NCBI GenBank assembly: GCA_020634875.1
Contig: JACKAX010000010.1
Location: 41,653 to 105,652 of the forward strand
Direction: 5' to 3'
DNA length: 64,000 bases
DNA from: Anaerolineales bacterium
Lineage (GTDB): Bacteria; Chloroflexota; Anaerolineae; Anaerolineales; JABWBV01
The notes under the pieces were generated by a model that worked only from the letters and a program-made list of their open reading frames with translations, ran no database searches and was not told the DNA's origin. Every line of letters starts with the position of its first letter. Within the stretch, counting starts at the first letter, position 1. The position numbers were made by a program, and so were the translations under genes. Below, piece after piece: positions 59,540 to 64,000 of the stretch.

Positions 59540-60550
59540 ATGCTCGGCATCCGCTACCTCAAAGCCAACCCCACCCAACACGTCATCCACTTCGCCAACG
59601 GCAAGGTACGCCGTTCCGGCCCTGGCCTGTCGTTTTTCTATTACCAGCCTTCGGCCTCCATCGTCGTGGTCCCGGTCGGTAGTGCCGATGCGCCGTTCAT
59701 CTTCAACGAAGTGTCCGCAGACTTTCAACCCGTGACCGTGCAGGGGCAGTTGACCTATCGCATTGCCGATCCTGGCCGCGTCGCCGCCATTCTCGATTAT
59801 TCCGTGGATGGCACCGTGGACAAATATCGTACTGAAGACCCTCAAAAACTCGCCCAACGGCTCGTCAACCTCGCGCAAGTCCACACCCGCGCGGAACTCG
59901 CCAGTCTCCCCCTGCGCGAAGCCATCCGCGCGGCGGACCGGGTCGCGAGCGGCGTGCTGACTCGCCTCGGCGAGGGGGATGATCTCAAAGCGTTGGGCGT
60001 GGAAGTGTTGACCTTCTCCATCCTCGCCATCAAACCTACTCCCGACATTTCCCGCGCCCTCGAAGCCGAAGCCCGCGAAACCCTCCTCCGCCAGGCTGAC
60101 GATGCCATCTATGTTCGCCGCAACGCTGCCATCGAGCAGGAACGCCGCATCAAAGAAAACGAACTCAACACTGAGATCGCCGTCCAGCAAAAACAACGCC
60201 AAATCCGCGAAACCAAAGCTGCCGCCGACCTCGCCATCGAAACGAAAGAGCAGGAAATTCGTGAGACCAAACTTGCCGGGCAGATCAAATTGGAAGACGA
60301 ACGCAAAAAATACATCGCCGCCCAAACGGAGAACGCCCGTTCCCAAGCCGACACACAAGCCTACGCCGTCCGCGCCTCGCTCCAACCGCTGTCCGAACTC
60401 TCCCCCGAAGTCCTCACCGCCCTCGCCACCCAAACCGGCGATCCCCGCCTGATGGTCGCCAAAGCCATTCAGGAAATCGCCCAAAACGCGGGCAAGATCG
60501 GGCAGTTGAACATTTCGCCGGATTTGTTGGAAACGTTATTGAAGAAATAG
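59540..60550 (+). CDS. SPFH/Band 7 domain protein
   Basis: A 336-residue SPFH (stomatin/flotillin-like) protein. The band-7 core is FIFNEVSADFQPVTVQGQLTYRI and so on, then a long charged coiled coil (RRNAAIEQERRIKENELNTEI onward). No membrane helix at the N-terminus, unlike canonical stomatins. Such proteins form membrane-bound cages or scaffolds. It is followed by the NAD-kinase-like gene, probably functional partners. SD AAGGAG. Confidence 0.9.
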   Translation: MLGIRYLKANPTQHVIHFANGKVRRSGPGLSFFYYQPSASIVVVPVGSADAPFIFNEVSADFQPVTVQGQLTYRIADPGRVAAILDYSVDGTVDKYRTEDPQKLAQRLVNLAQVHTRAELASLPLREAIRAADRVASGVLTRLGEGDDLKALGVEVLTFSILAIKPTPDISRALEAEARETLLRQADDAIYVRRNAAIEQERRIKENELNTEIAVQQKQRQIRETKAAADLAIETKEQEIRETKLAGQIKLEDERKKYIAAQTENARSQADTQAYAVRASLQPLSELSPEVLTALATQTGDPRLMVAKAIQEIAQNAGKIGQLNISPDLLETLLKK

Positions 60551-60640
60551 TACACAGAAAACGCAGAGGGCACAGAAGGAAACAGAAAAACTTTAAGAAA
60601 ATCTCTGTGTTCCTCTGTTATTTCTGTGCCCTCTGTGTAC
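60550..60640. repeat. GTACACAG...CTGTGTAC interrupted palindrome
   Basis: Arms of CACAGAGGGCACAG and CTGTGCCCTCTGTGTAC type units, with interruptions, between the SPFH and NAD-kinase-like genes. A related palindrome is at 61619-61697, so the two bracket the NAD-kinase-like gene. Confidence 0.75.
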
Positions 60641-60647
60641 CAAAAAT

Positions 60648-61616
60648 ATGTCCTACGAAAAAATCATTCTCGTCACCCGCAAAACCCGTCTCGAAGGGTT
60701 GGTCGAACGGTTCAATACGAAGGCACAAGCCCGGTTTTACATCAACCAAAGTGCGAAGCAACAGGGCAACCATTCAGACGCCTTTGCTTTTTACGAACGC
60801 GAACACGACACCTACTGCGCTGCCGTTGAGACCCTCCTTCGCACGCTTGAACCCCTCGCGAAAGTGCAACCCCTCGAACGGAGTTTCCTCCCCAACTTCC
60901 TCTTTGCCCTCACCGACCTCATCGTCACCATCGGGATTGACGGCATCGTGGTGAACACCGCCAAATATCTGGATGGCCAACCCATCATCGCCGTGAACCC
61001 CGACCCGAAAAACGTGGACGGCATCCTGCTCCCCTTCAACGTGAATACCGCCCCCGCCGCCGCCCGCGAACTCCTCTCCGGCGCGGGTCGTGTCACCCCG
61101 ATCACGATGGCAGAAGCCAAACTGAACGACGGCCAAACCCTCCTTGCCTTCAACGACCTGTTCGTCGGCGTGCGAACCCACCTCTCGGCGCGGTACCGTA
61201 TCCAATGGGGTACGCAAGCCGAAAATCACTCCTCGTCCGGGTTGATTGTTTCAACCGGAGCGGGTTCAACGGGATGGTTATCGAGCATGTTTAATATGGC
61301 AAATGGGATGATGAAAGCGTTCGGGCGAGAATCCGCCGAAACAGAAACCCCCGACATGGTTACTGCCCCCAAACTTGTCTGGGACACCGACCGTCTGCTC
61401 TTTGTCGTCCGCGAGCCGTTTATCAGCAAAACGTCTGGCGCGGGCATTGTCTGCGGGGCGATCACCCCTCAAACCCCGCTCACCCTCGAATCCCACATGC
61501 CCGAAGGCGGCGTCATCTTCAGCGATGGGGTGGAAGCGGATTATTTGCAGTTTAATTCAGGGGCGATTGCTACGATTGGGATTGCGGCCAAGAAGACGAA
61601 TCTGGTGGTGAGGTAG
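60648..61616 (+). CDS. NAD kinase-like protein
   Basis: A 322-residue protein of the NAD-kinase fold. The GGDG motif reads GIDG (VTIGIDGIVVNTAKYLD), keeping the Asp; the NE/D motif reads AFNDLFVG, and the glycine-rich loop SSGLIVSTGAGSTGW is intact. It might phosphorylate NAD or a lipid/nucleoside substrate, or have lost activity. The protein lies next to SPFH, a pairing that hints at membrane-linked NADP or lipid signalling. Start ATG 60648; no strong SD because the repeat lies directly upstream. Confidence 0.78.
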   Translation: MSYEKIILVTRKTRLEGLVERFNTKAQARFYINQSAKQQGNHSDAFAFYEREHDTYCAAVETLLRTLEPLAKVQPLERSFLPNFLFALTDLIVTIGIDGIVVNTAKYLDGQPIIAVNPDPKNVDGILLPFNVNTAPAAARELLSGAGRVTPITMAEAKLNDGQTLLAFNDLFVGVRTHLSARYRIQWGTQAENHSSSGLIVSTGAGSTGWLSSMFNMANGMMKAFGRESAETETPDMVTAPKLVWDTDRLLFVVREPFISKTSGAGIVCGAITPQTPLTLESHMPEGGVIFSDGVEADYLQFNSGAIATIGIAAKKTNLVVR

Positions 61617-61618
61617 GA

Positions 61619-61697
61619 GTACACAGATAAAACGGAAGGACACAGAATTCTGAAAAATTTCTGTGTCCTTCTGGGTTTTTCTGTGCCATCTGTGTAC
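61619..61697. repeat. GTACACAG...CTGTGTAC palindrome (second copy)
   Basis: Inner arms GAAGGACACAGAA and TTCTGTGTCCTTC form a stem; outer ends are GTACACAG and CTGTGTAC. Lies between the NAD-kinase-like gene and the convergent SEDS-PBP gene, where it can serve as a terminator. Confidence 0.75.
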
Positions 61698-61714
61698 CCT
61701 TACCCTTACCCCGC

Positions 61715-64000
61715 TTACTTTATAACCTCCCCCAACATCCCCTCCCCAATCTCTTTCGCCAATTCCACATCCGCTTTTTCCAGCAATACCACTACCACAA
61801 CGGGTGCACCTTCCCAGTCAGGGAGAGTGCCACCCACGAACCAGGTGAAGGCGGCGTCGGCCTTGGGATTTTCGATCAGGGCGAGACTTTCCCAAATGGA
61901 CAGGTTGGTGGCGGTGAGGGATTTGGCGGTGAGTTGGGCGGCGGTGTCCGAGAAAACGGTTTCCTGCCCACCGAGGGGGGGGAGGAGCATCCAGCCGGAT
62001 TTGGGGAGGTGGTAGGCCAGGGCGAGGCGAGGGGCGGGACGCACACCGTTGTTGCTCAAAGTTGCCATTGCCAGGGCCACTTGCAACGGGCTGAGATGCA
62101 GATCGGTGCCGAGCGCGGCCAGGGCGGGGTTGGCTATTTTTGTAGGGGTCGGGTCACTGCTGGCGGGTAGACGAATGGCGGGGGGGGTGTACAGGCCGAG
62201 GGTTTGGAACAGGTTCAACAGGGAATCGTCGCCAAGACGGTCGCCCATTTGCGCGAGGGGGGCGGGACAGCCGTTTTGGATGGCGGCAGACCAGGTCAGG
62301 TTGGCGGGGGGGGCGGCACAGGTCAGGGAGGCGGGTAGGTCGGGGAAAGTAGTTGGCACCGCGAGAATGGGCATTCCGCTTCGTCCGGCGGTTTCGGCGA
62401 GGAGGAGGGGGCCGAGGATGGTGCCGGGGGGATACGCGCCCTGTGTGGCCCGGTTGAGGAGTGGGGCGTCCGGATCGGCGAGGAGGGCTTCCCAGGTGGT
62501 GTCTAATTCGTTCGGGTCAAAGGAGGGGGTGGAAACCATCGCGAGCACTTCTCCCGATTGGGCGTTGAGCATCACGACCGCGCCCGTTTGCCCGGTCATT
62601 TTCTCGCTGGCGCTTTGTTGTAAGGTCAGGTCAATGCTCAGGCGAATATCTGAGCCGGGAGGGTGCTGCCCGTAGATAAACTGGTCGAACCAGACCTTGA
62701 GCCACGCGGGGTTTTCCAACCCGCGCAGATACGCGTCCAGGCTCGCTTCCAGCCCGGCTTGCCCGAAGGTGGCGCTGGAATAGCCAATGACCGGGGCGAG
62801 GGAGGGTTCCAGGTATTCGCGGGAATAATTACCCGCCGTGCCCTGATTGATAACGAGCCGGTTGCCGTTTTGGTCGAGGAAAAAGCCCCGGTAGACGAAC
62901 CGGTCGGCGATGGCTTGCCGGGGGTTGTCGGTGCGGGTGAGCAAGTCCGGCCCGCGGACGACCGTCCACCAACCCGCAACGAGGGCGGTTGCCCCGATGC
63001 CCGCGAGGAAGAGGTTGTTGACCATCAAGGTAGGGGCGGAGTCCATTTGGGAGAGGGTGAGGTCGGTGGCTTTGCGCGGGGTGCTGGCGATGAGGGTGAG
63101 CAAAAGCAGGCAGACGAACGAAGTCATCAGCGAGGAACCACCATAAGAGAGAAATGGCAAGGTGACACCGGTGAGGGGTAACATGCGGAGGTTGCCGCCG
63201 ATGATCATGAGGCTTTGAGCGGCGAGGTAGCTGGTCAGCCCGGCGGCGAGGAAACGGCGGTATTGGTCGGGGGCGTGGAGTGCGATGTGCAGGCCACGAT
63301 ACACGAGCAGAGCGATCAGCCCCAACAGCCCGATGACGCCGATCAGTCCGTTTTCTTCGGTGATGGCGGTGAAGATGAAGTCGGAATGGGCGAGGGGGAC
63401 TAACCCCGGATTGCCCAACCCTGGCCCGCGCCCGAAAATTTCCCCCGCGGCGACGGCGATCAACGATTGGACGACCTGATAGGATCGGCCCGCGGGGTCC
63501 GCCCAGGGGTTGAGCCATGCATCCACGCGCAAGCGCACGAGGTCGAAAAACGCGTAGCCCGCCACGGAGACGAGGAGCAAGCCACCCAATATGACCAATG
63601 CCAACCGAGGGTGTCCGGTGCCGAGGTAGATCATACTGGCGTAGATAATGAGAAAGATGCTGGCCGTGCCCAAATCGCGCTGAACGACGAGGAGCAGGAG
63701 CGCAAGTCCTGTCATCACCGCGGTGGGGGCGAGGAGGGGGAGCAGGGGAATGGTAAAACGGGTCGCTTTTTGTTTGAGTTGGACGGGGGACAGCGTGGGG
63801 GCGCGGTCGGCGAGGTAAGCTGCGAGGTACGCGATGAGCAGGAATTTGAGCGGTTCGGAAGGTTGGAGGTAAATGCCGCAACAGCCGAGCCATTGTTCGG
63901 GGCCGGTGTTCGCGGGGTTTATGCCGAAAAACAGGGTCGCGGCGGTGAGGAGCAAGCCCCCGGTCAGCCACAGATATTTATACCGGCGAAGAAAGCCCAA
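61715..64000 (-). CDS. SEDS (FtsW/RodA) polymerase fused to degenerate penicillin-binding transpeptidase, 5' end outside window
   Basis: 761 residues visible; the N-terminus (roughly the first 100-150 residues of the SEDS part) lies beyond the window. About 310 residues of SEDS glycosyltransferase remain, with the catalytic Asp in HSDFIFTAITEENG. A linker and membrane helix lead to a class-B PBP-like domain (from about 350). Its active-site S-x-x-K reads YPPGTILG at 62411-62440: Ser is Thr and Lys is Gly. The S-x-N is replaced by QNG and no K-T-G is seen. So the transpeptidase is probably dead, or a structural activator of the polymerase. Confidence 0.9.
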   Translation of the reverse strand: MGFLRRYKYLWLTGGLLLTAATLFFGINPANTGPEQWLGCCGIYLQPSEPLKFLLIAYLAAYLADRAPTLSPVQLKQKATRFTIPLLPLLAPTAVMTGLALLLLVVQRDLGTASIFLIIYASMIYLGTGHPRLALVILGGLLLVSVAGYAFFDLVRLRVDAWLNPWADPAGRSYQVVQSLIAVAAGEIFGRGPGLGNPGLVPLAHSDFIFTAITEENGLIGVIGLLGLIALLVYRGLHIALHAPDQYRRFLAAGLTSYLAAQSLMIIGGNLRMLPLTGVTLPFLSYGGSSLMTSFVCLLLLTLIASTPRKATDLTLSQMDSAPTLMVNNLFLAGIGATALVAGWWTVVRGPDLLTRTDNPRQAIADRFVYRGFFLDQNGNRLVINQGTAGNYSREYLEPSLAPVIGYSSATFGQAGLEASLDAYLRGLENPAWLKVWFDQFIYGQHPPGSDIRLSIDLTLQQSASEKMTGQTGAVVMLNAQSGEVLAMVSTPSFDPNELDTTWEALLADPDAPLLNRATQGAYPPGTILGPLLLAETAGRSGMPILAVPTTFPDLPASLTCAAPPANLTWSAAIQNGCPAPLAQMGDRLGDDSLLNLFQTLGLYTPPAIRLPASSDPTPTKIANPALAALGTDLHLSPLQVALAMATLSNNGVRPAPRLALAYHLPKSGWMLLPPLGGQETVFSDTAAQLTAKSLTATNLSIWESLALIENPKADAAFTWFVGGTLPDWEGAPVVVVVLLEKADVELAKEIGEGMLGEVIK

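Noticed and set aside
60550..61697. Insertion sequence flanked by inverted repeats
   Set aside because: The enclosed gene is a NAD-kinase-like protein, with no transposase and no clear target duplication.

Overview
The window looks like a chromosome segment from a Chloroflexota bacterium, most likely of the class Anaerolineae. This rests on gene content and style rather than a marker gene. The clues are a SEDS (FtsW/RodA) polymerase fused to a penicillin-binding-protein-like domain, very large secreted beta-sandwich proteins ending in a short IPLIYK/LPLLYK tail, a STAND ATPase with TPRs, a 7TM-GAF sensor, a BMP-type nucleoside importer, many short GTG/TTG-started genes, and abundant intergenic palindromes. 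GC content is moderately high by eye. I see no rRNA, tRNA, CRISPR array, transposase or prophage.

Layout. 0-8.4 kb: end of an extracellular protein, a GNAT enzyme, a 7TM-GAF membrane regulator, FtsK, then a membrane-lipid cluster (CDP-alcohol phosphotransferase, Lgt, hemolysin-III-like protein, carotenoid-type membrane protein). 8.4-15.8 kb: a catabolic-looking carbamoyltransferase and carbamate kinase followed by a complete BMP-family ABC importer; together they suggest import and ATP-yielding breakdown of a purine- or ureide-type compound. 15.8-23.4 kb, minus strand: two GNATs, a membrane rhodanese, a zinc-ribbon/propeller protein, a phosphatase-sugar dehydrogenase fusion lipoprotein and a NOL1/NOP2/sun rRNA methyltransferase. 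23.5-36.5 kb: two KefB/TrkA-type antiporters facing inward around two giant secreted paralogues (1117 and 1598 aa).

36.5-47.3 kb: aldo/keto reductase, unknown proteins, an ion-channel-like protein, a methyltransferase, a metallo-beta-lactamase-fold protein, a glycosyltransferase and a 964-aa STAND/TPR protein. 47.3-51.5 kb: infC-rpmI-rplT with structured leaders, then a macro-domain protein, a SpoU-type rRNA methyltransferase and a DUF711 protein. 51.5-64 kb: two tandem HTH-DUF2087 regulators under a consensus promoter with a perfect palindromic operator, a YgeY-like M20 hydrolase, an S33 iminopeptidase-like hydrolase, GrpB, an MttB-type methyltransferase, a hydroxyacid dehydrogenase, an SPFH protein with a NAD-kinase-like partner, and the SEDS-PBP fusion cut by the window edge.

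The most interesting observations are: (i) an apparently shared ~110-residue domain at the C-terminus of the 7TM-GAF sensor and the N-terminus of the STAND ATPase; (ii) the SEDS-PBP fusion, whose transpeptidase motifs are destroyed; (iii) the common C-terminal tail of the giant secreted proteins; (iv) several families of dispersed intergenic palindromes, some merged with terminators and one inserted in frame in a gene; (v) the HTH-DUF2087 pair with its operator.
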